A DNA stretch of 64,000 nt from Seiridium cupressi (Eukaryota > Ascomycota > Sordariomycetes > Amphisphaeriales > Sporocadaceae). The stretch is from positions 1 to 64,000 of the forward strand of contig JARVKI010000110.1 in the NCBI GenBank assembly GCA_036674765.1, written 5' to 3'. Below, piece after piece: positions 33,471 to 43,940 of the stretch (position 1 is the stretch's first letter; the number at the start of each line of letters is the position of its first letter). The position numbers were made by a program, and so were the translations under genes. Below the pieces are notes generated by a model. It searched no databases, was not told the origin of the DNA, and saw only the letters and a list, made by a program, of their open reading frames with translations.

Positions 33471-35436
33471 TGCGATGTTGGGCGTGTGTGTCTCAAGGTG
33501 TTTGTAGGTATAATGGCACTATGCGACTTGCGACTTAAGTATCTCGCGCCAAAACAAGTGGGACGATGCGAACGCCGGAAGGGAATGCAAGCTTTCTGTT
33601 GGCTCTGCGCGAGAAAATATAATACAAATGTTCGAAGAAAGGAATGTCGATATCGATTAGGAGGCCCAAACGGAACACGAAAGAGAAAAAGAGAAGGAAG
33701 TGCTTGTATACCGGATTGCCCGATCTGGGTTGCTTTTGTCCCATGATGCCCAAGTATACAAGGACCTGGTGGGCTGAGGTACCGGTTAACGGGGCAACGG
33801 CCAGACTGTTGACCGCTGGAATTGCTGGGGTTATGGGGTGCTCTGACATCGTAGCAGCGCTAACCAGAGTTGCCGCCGGCCGTTGCTTGGAAAGCTGATA
33901 ACGATAATTTTAGCGTCCCAGAGATCGGGCTGCCCGTTCAAGCAATGGACACCGGTGGGCACTAACACACGTCGATGCCTACTTGATGTACTTGGCAGTC
34001 AGGTACAGCAGAAAGGCAAATGATAATTGATCATTTGCTATGACGCTATGTATTGTTTGTCCATAGGATTGGTCTATATTATTTAGTTGTCTTTGATATT
34101 TGAAGTCATACTTGTGCGATTTTGCTGTCTAGCATCTTCTGTGTGTACCGCCGCCGGAGAGAATCAATATTAATATTGCTGTTTGTTATTAGCTTGCCAT
34201 AAGAACAGCTGATGAGATGGTGTCTACAAACCTGAGGCTTCCTTCATAAGCAGGAACCCCACGCTCCGTTCACCATAATATTACCTACGGTAGGTCTTCC
34301 TCTTTGTACGAAGCTTTGACGGTCGCTCTAACAACGCTTTTCATGCTCTGGTATATTGAACTCGTGTATGGAAAACTAAGGGACAACCCATTACAGCCTG
34401 AATGGTAGATAAAACTCTTATAGCATAGGAGGCCGGATGAATTATTCCACGAAAGCATCTCTTTGGACAATTTGCCGCAAGTCGGGCGGTGCATGTAATT
34501 CAAGATACTGTGGAAGGCAATGTTCGCAGTCTTGGCTCCAAAGTTGGGTATGATCCCCAGCATTCCAGTTGAATGCAGGGGGTCGGTGCTTGCATCAACG
34601 AATGCAGCATTCGTTGGTTTTCATGATGATGACAACTGTTATTAGTGCTGTTCGGTTGGCATGGCCTTGGAACAGGAGCCCCCTTGGGTGAAGACTATTG
34701 AAGCTTGCGCTTCCTGGCGCTTGAACCCGCTTGTCTTTATGGTACCGCTATGACGTCCGGCATTGCAAAGTGCATGTTAAGTGTCACAGAGTTGCATATG
34801 AACCGCCAACCCAACAGTTTTCAGACCAGTGATAATCAGGGGGGCTTAAAGGATGATTTCAGAGTTTTCTAAGGTCTCCAGTAGTCTGATCTTAGATGTC
34901 GAGTATGCATAAATATCGGCCTTGTCTCTCGGCCTCGCTGTTCCTAAATTGCCCGTTCCGTTTGCAGTCTGGTGGCTTGATCACATGTTCCCGTCAGCTT
35001 GGATGCTACTGTAACTTAGTTCACTGCCCCGCCATTACTGGAAGAGCAAGCCAGAAGAGTCCCCACCACCAGAGCTATCGGCGGCCATCGCGAGCTACTC
35101 AAGGATTCCGCTGCGCCTCGATTTCCTCAATTTGCGCGTCAACGACTCGCATCCGCCGTAGGCAACCTGCATGCTCCAGGGCTTGGTCTGCAGGATTCGC
35201 AGAGCAGGCATCACCCGACATAAAAGGAGGACGGGGCGAGTACGAGGGAGAACGAAGACTGTTCGTCTTGAGGTGACGACACGAGGCCCCACCGTGGCCG
35301 CCAGCGCTTTCCGTGTTACCAACAAGCTACTCGCAGCGCGCGCAAGGCTCCCGAGGCATCTGAAAGTATAAAAGTCGACACGGTTGCCTGCATATCCAGT
35401 CGAGGTTCCCTGTAGTTGGAGCCTGCCGACCCCGAG
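33471..35436. other. Long divergent intergenic region
   Basis: About 2 kb between Cdc14 (-) and GGPP synthase (+). Short ORFs only, none recognised (for example 34285-34563 minus). Confidence 0.45.
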
Positions 35437-36627
35437 ATGCTGTCCTCAAACCCGAGCAATCCTGCAGCCACCTTCCCGTCGCCCAACGCCATACCACCAC
35501 GAACCTCGTCCACTGGTTACGCCGTGCCGCACCCGCCCTCCAAGTCCGCCTTGCGTCCACTGCCCGAGTCCAACTGGCTGGGACAGAGCCGGCATCACCG
35601 TCATACGTCTTCTACGGCCTCCGCTTCCGCCGGTCGGATAGTACCGATCACGACTGCCACCATCATGTCTCCTGGCGGCTCTGCCCCAGACCCTTCGAGG
35701 TACGCGACTGAAGACCTCAACTTCATCGCCAAGAAATCATGGACAGATCAGAAGGAGCAGATCATATGGGGACCTTATGACTACGTGACAAGCCAGCCCG
35801 GGAAGGACTTCAGGTCTCAGTTGATTGGTGCTTTCAACAGCTGGCTGGAAGTGCCCCAGGACAGCTTGGATGTCATCACGAAGGTGGTCGGCATGCTGCA
35901 CAATGCCTCATTGCTGGTAGACGACGTGGAGGACAATTCCACTCTCCGACGCGGGCTGCCGGTGGCGCACATGATCTTTGGTACAGCGCAGACCATCAAC
36001 TCAGCTAACTACATATACTTTGCCGCTCTGGAAGAGGTGCAGAAGCTGAAGAACCCAAAGGTGGTTAACATATATATGGAGGAGCTGATCAATTTACATC
36101 GCGGTCAAGGCATGGATCTCTTTTGGCGGGACACCCTCACCTGCCCGACCGAGGAAGACTACCTTGAGATGGTGGGCAACAAGACGGGCGGGCTCTTCAG
36201 GTTAGGCATCAAGCTCATGCAGGCCGAGTCGCGCTCGCTCATTGACTGCGTCGAGCTCGTCAATCTTATGGGCCTGATTTTCCAGATCCGCGATGACTAC
36301 ATGAATCTGTCCTCCGTAGAGTACAGCAACAACAAAGGCCTTTGCGAGGATTTGACTGAGGGCAAGTTCTCTTTTCCCGTCATTCACTCAATCCGGTCCG
36401 ATCCCACCAACTTGCAACTCCTGAACATCCTAAAACAAAAGACAACAGACGATGGCGTCAAGAGGTATGCTGTGAAGTATATGGAAGGCACCGGCAGCTT
36501 CGACTACACTCTTCAGGTTCTCTCTGTGCTGATAGACAGGGCGAGGAAGACCACAGATGAGGTTGATGATGGTCGGGGCAAGAACCAAGGGATTCACAAG
36601 ATTCTGGACAGGATGGTTGTTTCGTAA
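35437..36627 (+). CDS. Geranylgeranyl diphosphate synthase
   Basis: Condenses isopentenyl diphosphate with allylic diphosphates to C20 GGPP, used for protein prenylation and as precursor of carotenoids and diterpenes. 396 residues, one exon. First Asp-rich motif [15 protein letters not shown] (DDxxD at 162-166) and second [11 protein letters not shown] (286-290), with the [12 protein letters not shown] and GKTGGLF-like ([10 protein letters not shown]) elements. The N-terminal ~85 residues are Pro/Ser-rich and disordered, as in Neurospora Al-3 type enzymes; a later Met (about residue 76) is a possible second start. No terpene cyclase or P450 lies nearby, so this is probably the housekeeping copy. 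Confidence 0.95.
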   Translation: MLSSNPSNPAATFPSPNAIPPRTSSTGYAVPHPPSKSALRPLPESNWLGQSRHHRHTSSTASASAGRIVPITTATIMSPGGSAPDPSRYATEDLNFIAKKSWTDQKEQIIWGPYDYVTSQPGKDFRSQLIGAFNSWLEVPQDSLDVITKVVGMLHNASLLVDDVEDNSTLRRGLPVAHMIFGTAQTINSANYIYFAALEEVQKLKNPKVVNIYMEELINLHRGQGMDLFWRDTLTCPTEEDYLEMVGNKTGGLFRLGIKLMQAESRSLIDCVELVNLMGLIFQIRDDYMNLSSVEYSNNKGLCEDLTEGKFSFPVIHSIRSDPTNLQLLNILKQKTTDDGVKRYAVKYMEGTGSFDYTLQVLSVLIDRARKTTDEVDDGRGKNQGIHKILDRMVVS

Positions 36628-37076
36628 AACACCATTCTTCCGAGGTTGTCCACGAAAGCTCAACACGTGAAAGGCAACAATGTTTAATGAAGAATTTGGA
36701 GGCGTATGGCTGGCTTTTGTCAGGGAGGTTTGCATCTGGATACCCTCTTTCCTCATGTTTCATCGGGCCGTTGGGATATGAGACGAAATTGACGAACTTA
36801 TGTCACACTTGTTCCATTCATACCCAATTATCTGAGTATGGAAGAATATGTCCAATAAATTTAGCTAATTCTATTGAGAAATTTCCACTCGAGAATGTTT
36901 GTGCCATGTACGTGTTTTTGTCTGGGCAATATTCTGGTTCTCGCCATCCAAAATTAGTCTGTCTGTTTCCTCGTTAGGGCCGGCTCCTCTCTTGATGTTC
37001 TGAGACTGCCCTCTTAGACCCACTATCACGTAGTAGGACCTCGATCGGCATTTTTCAGTTTGCGATCTTGTCCTTT
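36628..37076. other. Convergent 3' intergenic region
   Basis: 3' flank of GGPP synthase and of the small membrane protein on the other strand; AT-rich in 36780-36900. Nothing coding. Confidence 0.45.
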
Positions 37077-37358
37077 CTATTTCCGTGTCAAGTCAAATTT
37101 GAAAGAGGCAGCCCATTCTAAGGCGTGGCCCACGATGAATGCCAATATAAACGGCCACAAATAGAATATGAGAAGCTTGACATCGCCCCTGAAGAACAGT
37201 ACGTCGCCGTCCCGATCTCCGTCTAGCCATATCTTTCGGTATGTCCAGATATCAAGAAGAAACATTCCAGTCCATACACCAATCAGTAAAGCCAGCGCGC
37301 CGTGAATGGCATTCCTCTTGGCCCTCTGTCCGACCTCCTGGATGCGTACTGGAGACAT
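37077..37358 (-). CDS. Small two-pass membrane protein, orphan
   Basis: 93 residues: a basic N terminus (MSPVRIQEVGQRAKRNAIHG), a first hydrophobic helix (ALALLIGVWTGMFLLDIW), a charged loop (YRKIWLDGDRDGDVLFFRGD), a second helix (KLLIFYLWPFILAFIVGHAL) and a short basic tail. I recognise no family. It is the first of three small minus-strand membrane ORFs in a row; sequence similarity among them is not obvious. A real gene is likely because hydrophobic helices are cleanly separated and flanked by charged residues. Confidence 0.5.
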   Translation of the reverse strand: MSPVRIQEVGQRAKRNAIHGALALLIGVWTGMFLLDIWTYRKIWLDGDRDGDVLFFRGDVKLLIFYLWPFILAFIVGHALEWAASFKFDLTRK

Positions 37359-37914
37359 TTCCAGATCTTAATAAGTAGATAGATGATGTGTTGACTTCTG
37401 GTCTCTAATCGTAGATGATGGTGTGTTGAATGTGCTGCTGGAACTTGGCTCGAGGTGGACGGCTGATATATGCGAAGGGTGAGGCTGAAGAGACCACTGT
37501 AGATTTCCAGCGATATCCAGTCTTCTCGGAGTAATGTTGCAGACATGGATTCTACAGGTTGCTCATTCTAGAACAGAAGCGAACATACATTCGTTTTGGG
37601 AATATAGTCAACTTCACCGGCCTAGCTGACGATGTAAGACCATGTGGTAGGACTTGATTCCTTACGATCTTCATGATACTGATGTTTTGAGAACCGTTTT
37701 GATTTAAAGCCATTCAGAAGTGTCAAATTTGTCGTTTGCAGATTGCTCTGGTGAGAAGTGCATTATGATTACGATGAGGTTGCGTCCTCCCTCTACTCAG
37801 ATAAGAGTAGATGGCAATCAGCAAAGATACTTATGAACCTATGTCCTTATATCCTTGCTACAGTCCACGGTACAATGAGTTCCTGCCATGGTCTTTCCAA
37901 ATGTTCTAATAGAA
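37359..37914. other. Intergenic between orphan membrane ORFs
   Basis: Short, AT-rich; a minus-strand ORF at 37283-37546 overlaps the start of the orphan gene and is not called. Confidence 0.4.
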
Positions 37915-38421
37915 TCACTCGTAGCTTGATGTGAGGTCCTCTTCTATGTCTTGGTCTGAGACCAACCGTCCCACACAACAGCGAAATAAAAGCCCAAAAA
38001 GACTCCCAAAGTCCCAGAACTCAAGGAAATTCTCACGCTTTACTGACAAATATACGAGGAGATCATTCAAGAAAACCCCTAGGATCAACTGAATGACCGC
38101 AGTAGACAAGCTAACTAAAATGGCGTCTCGGTTGGCCACTAATAATACTCTCAAGCACAGAATTACCAGGTACATTCTCCTACCGGGCAGAGCATATCTT
38201 GAAAGGAACTGTCTAGCAACGAATATTGCTACAAGAATAGCAAGGGGGTAAGGGATAGCCATAGTGATGAGCTCGTTCGCGATAGGTACTCTGCCGTAAG
38301 GGAGATGCATGTTACGATTGTCGCTCTTCGTGTCGGATGAACTGGAGGAGGATGAATGCTCGTATCCCGTTGGCGTGTGACCCTTGTGATCATTGTGTTT
38401 TCCGAAGGTGTCATACCACAT
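37915..38421 (-). CDS. Multi-pass membrane protein, orphan
   Basis: 168 residues. The N terminus is polar with a Ser run (EHSSSSSSSDTKSD). Three or four hydrophobic helices follow: LITMAIPYPLAILVAIFVA, YLVILCLRVLLV, LVSLSTAVIQLILGVFLNDL with LLVYLSV, and FGSLFGLLFRCCVG. The tail is acidic (SDQDIEEDLTSSYE). No family recognised. Intron-free in my reading, although an upstream exon cannot be excluded. Placed between two other small membrane ORFs on the same strand. Confidence 0.5.
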   Translation of the reverse strand: MWYDTFGKHNDHKGHTPTGYEHSSSSSSSDTKSDNRNMHLPYGRVPIANELITMAIPYPLAILVAIFVARQFLSRYALPGRRMYLVILCLRVLLVANRDAILVSLSTAVIQLILGVFLNDLLVYLSVKRENFLEFWDFGSLFGLLFRCCVGRLVSDQDIEEDLTSSYE

Positions 38422-38964
38422 GATGGGAATATGATTGACTGAATATGATGATACGAGAGATATGGGCAGCTTGGGTAATGTAGATTGTCGGATTTATACC
38501 ACAAGGGGAAATTGAACTTTTCCTAGGATGTCTAAGATTATGGTGAAACGGATTCACTAATTCCTCTTCTCGTCTTGGAAATCTGCCAAAGCATTCTATG
38601 TAATAAGATAAAGTTCTAGAAGTCAACGGTCAGGACGTTTGGATGGTCGAGCTCCGATCCTTAAGTTGCCGGCGATATCCTTAGTCAATATCGCGGCGCT
38701 GGCTGAAATAGGGTGATATTCTACTGAGTGTGCTATTGCAACAACTAAGTATGATAGTTGACATAAAATTCGAGATGAACATCAAAGCCAATAACGACAT
38801 AAGCCTTAACCAAAGGTTTTCAGTCCTGTATGGTTGTATATCTGAATATAATCGTTTTTATCTTGGTTGATGATCTCGCCGAATGTGTAAGCCCAACATA
38901 CATCAAAATGATATATCCAACAACCCCTCTGAGTAGCCACACTTGTAGAATAGATCAAGATTGA
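38422..38964. other. Intergenic between orphan membrane ORFs
   Basis: AT-rich; overlapping short minus-strand ORFs at 38229-38504 and 38411-38626 are out of frame with the called gene and unsupported. Confidence 0.4.
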
Positions 38965-39264
38965 TCATGTTTGATACCAACCCCTAGTCCACCCCGTCGT
39001 AGGTCCAAGCCAGTCCCTCAGGAAAACCCGTCCTACGCCATGGCCCAGAAACCGTACCTCCAGTAACCCATTCGCCACTAGGAGCTCGAAGACGGCGAAG
39101 CAGCATGCATGAACTAACAGGTTTCTAAGCCGGTCTCGGGGAGGCCGGTTGTCGGTCACAATCAAGTAGTGACTAAGAGCCCAGCACAGAAGAGATGCGA
39201 CATAGACGGCGTTGACTCTTTCACGGACGGCATCTACCAGCGCCAGGGCAGTGTCGACTAGCAT
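38965..39264 (-). CDS. Small two-pass membrane protein, orphan
   Basis: 99 residues, MLVDTALALVDAVRERVNAV then hydrophobic YVASLLCWALSHYLIV, a polar basic loop (TDNRPPRDRLRN), a second hydrophobic segment (LLVHACCFAVFELLVANGLL) and an Arg/Trp-rich C terminus (LRDWLGPTTGWTRGWYQT). No family recognised. Third of the run of small membrane ORFs on this strand. Confidence 0.42.
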   Translation of the reverse strand: MLVDTALALVDAVRERVNAVYVASLLCWALSHYLIVTDNRPPRDRLRNLLVHACCFAVFELLVANGLLEVRFLGHGVGRVFLRDWLGPTTGWTRGWYQT

Positions 39265-39791
39265 GTTTACGTAGTCCTGGGTTTTTAATAACCCTGAAGC
39301 TTCTAATGGTGGTGAACAATTGTTTTATGCTGTGATCCTGCGGCGATGTGTAGTAGGCTGGCGCTGATGTGCTGAACCATTTTTATTTTCGCGGATGTAG
39401 TCCTCTTATATATTCCCCGCCCCGGAGGGGAACCATTATGCATGCTTCCATGTTGTCTTTGTAGATATCCGGGTGGAACGGGTGAGACAAGACGCACCTC
39501 GGTTTCTTAGACAATTAGCCATGGACATGGAAACATCCATGGCTCATGTACTTGCTTTCGAGCACTCATTGACGCACCGGCTGTTACAATATCTAGACTG
39601 ACATGGCGACGGGTTTGACATCACACTTGACCCCGCTCATTCATCCACTTTGAAAGATTGTTCTGGCAAGCCATGTTCCGAAAACATGCAAGTCTTAGAT
39701 CTATCCAAGTCATGTGTTTGCTTCAGGTTCGAAGACGAAAAGAAAGTAGACTAGATCAACATAGAATTCGTTGGTATAGGATATACTCATA
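39265..39791. other. Intergenic region
   Basis: Upstream of the orphan membrane ORF and 3' flank of the peroxin-like gene. No gene seen. Confidence 0.45.
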
Positions 39792-41303
39792 CTAGCTAGC
39801 ACCTTCCTTGCCAGCACCTAGGTTCTTCCTTTTCACCAATCTAACCCACCGTCTCCGTCTCCACTCGCCTCTTCTACCCTCGTAATCTTCGCCTTCTTCC
39901 CAGCTCGGCTGCACCGGTTGCGCTTTGCCTTTTCCTTTCGAGGGAGTGGCATGTTTGCTCTCTTCCACGACACCAACCTTGTCTTCCAGTTCGTAATAGA
40001 TGTCGTAGACCCATCTTTCACCCTCTGTCTCGACTTCAACACCAGTAATTATGCGCTCCTCTACCCACTCCCTGCTCCATAGATCCAATGCCCATTTCTT
40101 CTCGCTCCACTCCCAGCCCTGAGGCGGCAATACATCTTCAAAGAATCGTGTACCAGTCGGTCGTTCTCCCGATATTCTCAAGGCTGACAACGGGTCAAAT
40201 GGCGAGGCACTGAAAACCCAAGGTTCCCACTCCCCCTCCGGATCGGCAAGTCTTTGCAGTTCAAAGATTTCGACCTCGCGTGTTTCAGGCGCACTGTCGA
40301 GAATGATATCGCTCTCGATCCAACTTTGCATTTTCCCATGTGCCATTTCTTGATTGGGTCCAAGATGCTGCTTCTGTGCGCTTTCGATCTGCTTCTGAAC
40401 AGCAGGATGTCCCATGACCGTAACAGCCCATCCAATCACCAGGAATATGATCCTCCAAGGAAGGATGTTCGCGGCTATACTCATGAATAAGCAACCTGCA
40501 AACAGAAACACAAAGACAGCGCTGCTGAGAGCCTCGTCGCTGAAGTTCATCCGGGGTACGAGAAGTGTCACGACGCCATCGTGGAGCTGGCTGAAGTCCT
40601 CCATACAGTTCTGGAGATCGCGCATGTTCTTGAAGAAGTCGCGGCTCAACTCCTTGACAGGCTTCACGGTCTTTGCAGGCGCCAAAGGCGGCCCTTGGGG
40701 CGAGTATCCCATAGCCTGCTCGCTGGTAAGACTGAATGGCGCCGCTGGGTGACGGGCTACGAAATTTGGTATCATGACTCCAAACAGAAGGATTGCCAAC
40801 GGCAATAACGGTAGCAAGTAAGGATCTAGGCAGACAAAGGTGTATATCGCTAGGAATGATAGTGTGTGAGTCGGGTACTTCCATGAGAGAAGCCGGATTG
40901 CCTTGGCCTGGAAGACGAACACGACTCCTATCCGGCTATTGAAGCGGCGGAAGTTATAAGACATGGTTGGTAGGTTGAAGTTGGGTTTTTGCGTGGTCGG
41001 CGCACCAGCCTTGCCTTTTGGCTGGTCATCACCAGGATAGTCGCCGCCATCCTGAAGGACCTGTGCAAGAAGTTTCTCGACTAACTTGTCCTGGATAGAT
41101 GCCTTGTCCCGAAATGCTGACAGACGATCTCGAATGCCTCGCCTTTTAGGCGCGGGCGTTTCGGCATCTGAGTGATCAGAATCGTGGCTTGGTCCGGCTT
41201 GAGAAGCGGCACCCGATGCTACACTTGATGCCGCACCGTCGAAGCGGATGACCGGTATAGGGTCGTCGCGATTGACGAAGGCATCTTCACTTAAATAGTC
41301 CAT
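39792..41303 (-). CDS. Pex23/Pex30-like peroxisomal/ER membrane protein with dysferlin domain
   Basis: 503 residues, one exon. Members of this family sit in ER or peroxisome membranes and control peroxisome number and membrane contact. Order: disordered acidic N terminus with a basic patch (PKRRGIRDRLSAFRDKASIQ), two hairpin-like hydrophobic regions (SFLAIYTFVCLDPYLLPLLP with LAILLFGVMIPNFVA; AVFVFLFAGCLFMSIAANIL with PWRIIFLVIGWAVTVMG), then a dysferlin-type C-terminal domain (EPWVFSASPFDP, LPPQGWEWSEKKWALD, WVYDIYYEL) and a basic tail. Trp-rich DysF repeats are clearly seen. The start is the first ATG in frame (MDYLSEDAF); an upstream TTG is not used. Head-to-head with rrp4. Confidence 0.87.
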   Translation of the reverse strand: MDYLSEDAFVNRDDPIPVIRFDGAASSVASGAASQAGPSHDSDHSDAETPAPKRRGIRDRLSAFRDKASIQDKLVEKLLAQVLQDGGDYPGDDQPKGKAGAPTTQKPNFNLPTMSYNFRRFNSRIGVVFVFQAKAIRLLSWKYPTHTLSFLAIYTFVCLDPYLLPLLPLAILLFGVMIPNFVARHPAAPFSLTSEQAMGYSPQGPPLAPAKTVKPVKELSRDFFKNMRDLQNCMEDFSQLHDGVVTLLVPRMNFSDEALSSAVFVFLFAGCLFMSIAANILPWRIIFLVIGWAVTVMGHPAVQKQIESAQKQHLGPNQEMAHGKMQSWIESDIILDSAPETREVEIFELQRLADPEGEWEPWVFSASPFDPLSALRISGERPTGTRFFEDVLPPQGWEWSEKKWALDLWSREWVEERIITGVEVETEGERWVYDIYYELEDKVGVVEESKHATPSKGKGKAQPVQPSWEEGEDYEGRRGEWRRRRWVRLVKRKNLGAGKEGAS

Positions 41304-41736
41304 CCTGCGAATCGTGTCATGCAATGACGTAGGTGAGCGATGCCTCGCTTGTCTAGCAATATCGTTTCTAGGAGGGTGAGCTCATCTCAAGTTGATGTGC
41401 GCCTTGGTCCTCAAATCTTGAAGGGAGTGTTCAAATAAGCCGATCGCTTTCGCAGAAGATGGTAAGAAGTGATGAGCCGAGCCCGTGGTTCTTAGAACGC
41501 TTGCATGTCACATGCCATTGCTGCCGCCTAGCTTTCCACCGGAACCCAGCAAATCGTCACTTCGCGGGGCCGCACATCACCTTGTTCTAGTGGGGTCTAG
41601 CGCTAGTGGCACCCCTGCTTTGCGCCGTGGGAGCTGCAGCAGAGCTCCGGGCGCCAACTCCAAAAAATTTGGGTTGCGACTTCGATGTCCCACCACTAGA
41701 TACATCACGGCCTCGCCTCGGACCGAACCAACCACG
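41304..41736. promoter_or_regulatory. Short bidirectional promoter region
   Basis: 433 bp separate the start codons of the peroxin-like gene (-) and rrp4 (+), so both promoters must lie here. No TATA box is seen; the right half is GC-rich. The shared promoter is inferred from spacing only. Confidence 0.5.
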
Positions 41737-42865
41737 ATGCCGATCACGATCCTGCAGCCCTCGCTGGCGAAAGAGCCGGTATATAACTCATATGGCTCTG
41801 ACTCCGACTCAAATTCCGATTCGGAGGGCGGCGTTGATTTGGAAGGAGACATCTCCATGAGCCGCCCCGCCAAGCGAGCACGGAGAGGAGAGTCCATCGT
41901 GACGCCTGGTGAGGTGATAACGGAAGACGCTCAATGGATGCGGTGAGCCCCCCATATCTGTTTCCAGGCCAACTGGATCTTGTTCACAAATATATATCAT
42001 ACTAATCATTGAACGCAGTGGTCACGGCACATACACCCTTCCTGAGCCGCCGCAGATAGTGTCCTCGGTCGCCGGTACCCTCTCCAAGACGAACAAGCTA
42101 CTATCCGTGCGCCCACTACGAGCCCGCTATACACCCGAGATTGGCGATCTGGTTGTTGGCCGCATTGTCGAAGTACAAGCCCGTCGGTGGCGTGTGGATG
42201 TAGGTTCCGCATTGTTAGCTCAACTGCCTCTGTCCGCAATCAATCTTCCGGGAGGTATTCAGCGTCGCAGGACCGAGACCGATGAGTTGCAGATTCGCAC
42301 TTTCTTCAGCGAAGGCGAACTGCTGGTGGCCGAGGTGCAGCAACTATACAACGATGGCTCCGCGGTGCTACATACCCGAAGTCTGAAGTACGGCAAACTG
42401 CGAAACGGCGTATTCATGGCTGTCAGTGGAACAGGTGGTGGCAGTGGTGTCGTCAGGGCTCGAAGACACGCTTTCACTCTGGAGGTATCCGGCTCAGAAG
42501 GCGGTAACGAGAAGATGGACGTCATTCTCGGAGTTAATGGCTACATCTGGATCGCCAAGCACATAGAAGGCGAAGGTGCAGCTGCTGAATCGAGTGGTCC
42601 CGGTATCACGAGGATCGAGGAGAGTGTAGGGCTGAACGTCTACTCGAGTCAGAACGATTCGATATCACTAGATACCATGCGTGAGATCGCTAGGGTCAGA
42701 GGCGTTATCACATCACTAGTCGAGAATGGCCTACGTGTGGATGAGGAGATGGTTTCGAAGGGATATCATGAGGCAGTAGAAATGGCGAGAACGGAAGAAG
42801 GCGATGATCTGTGGCTAGGAGGTGATAGGGGCAAGAGACTGGCCGATGCGCTGGTTGGTCGATGA
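41737..42865 (+). CDS. rrp4: RNA exosome cap subunit Rrp4
   Basis: Cap subunit of the RNA exosome, which processes and degrades RNA in nucleus and cytosol. Two exons, 41737-41942 and 42019-42865, with a 76-nt intron; the join makes [15 protein letters not shown], the conserved Rrp4 N-terminal motif (MRGHGT). 350 residues. An S1 domain follows ([20 protein letters not shown] then [14 protein letters not shown]), then a KH-type domain with [11 protein letters not shown]. The N-terminal ~50 residues are acidic and disordered with a basic PAKRARRGE patch, a possible nuclear signal. The chosen Met (MPITILQPS) is within a longer upstream open frame that lacks homology. Confidence 0.94.
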
Positions 42866-43940
42866 AAAGGGAAACTGAATACATCACTGACATGAGGAGA
42901 TAATGACATTCGTCCAAGCCCCTCGACGCTTATGACGAGATACAATCCGTCAACATAGCACGGCGGAACCTGTTGACCAGGAACGACCCATCGCAATGTG
43001 GTGTCCCAATGTCTAGTTGCATGAAGGCAACGGTGACCCTGGACTCTATAGGATGGATCTCCCGTAGCTTTCCGGCTTTTTTTTACGACGCATTCTAAAT
43101 TTGAGTGCTCGTCACAGGTACAAAAGATGTCGAATGCTTCAGGAAAGATACGATTGGAGGATCTGAGACTACAACTTCATAGGCTATGATTCGTTTGCTT
43201 GACGAAGCCTGCCACGTTAGCCTCGGGAGAGAGGGGACCGGCGAGATACTTCGAGCTTGCAACAATGATCCAAATTTACGTGAAGTCCTCAAAAATATAG
43301 GGAAATAAGAGAAGGTTGTATCTGCCACTATTGTTCCAATACGATATATAATGTGTGATCGCAAAAACGGTTTCTGTCATTGCCATGACGAGAATGTTTC
43401 TGAAGCACCTACATTTAGAAGCCCGCTGACTCGCCGAGATCAACAAACCCGGAGATACGTTTCTTCTTTTCAAACAAGTACAGGGTGGTAAGCATCAAAT
43501 ATTTGATGGGTTTGTCGGCATCATGGGATGATGTGAGTGAGGAAGGCTGGTGGTGGGCATGGAAGCCTCAAGTTTGTTGTTGCTATCGACAAAGTATGTT
43601 ATTAACCAACAAGCCCTTTCAGCCTTGATTTATCTTATATTTCGCCCATAGTTATACTGATCAATTTTATCAGCTCCCGTACGGAATGTCTCGGGCAACT
43701 TAACTTTTATGTTTACTGTGTCGAGGGATAAGTTATGTATTTAAGAAGGTTATGCATTTCTGATATATTATATTACTGATTAATCAGTTATGTTGGAGCC
43801 CAATATTCAATATGCAATTTACCGCCAGGAGCTTAATCCCTGTCAATAGCAAACGACTGCCAAAGTGAATCTCATATGAAGAAGCCATCTTGCAAGAGCT
43901 AACACAAAACACAGCATAAACGTGTAGCAACAGCCTCAGT
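42866..43940. other. Intergenic region, AT-rich in part
   Basis: 43480-43790 is AT-rich with no ORF of interest. Minus-strand ORFs at 43095-43364 and 43276-43473 overlap and are not supported. Confidence 0.45.

Noticed and set aside
35437..36627. Diterpene or other terpenoid gene cluster around GGPP synthase
   Set aside because: No cyclase, P450, transferase or transporter of such a cluster is adjacent; neighbours are Cdc14 and small orphan ORFs.
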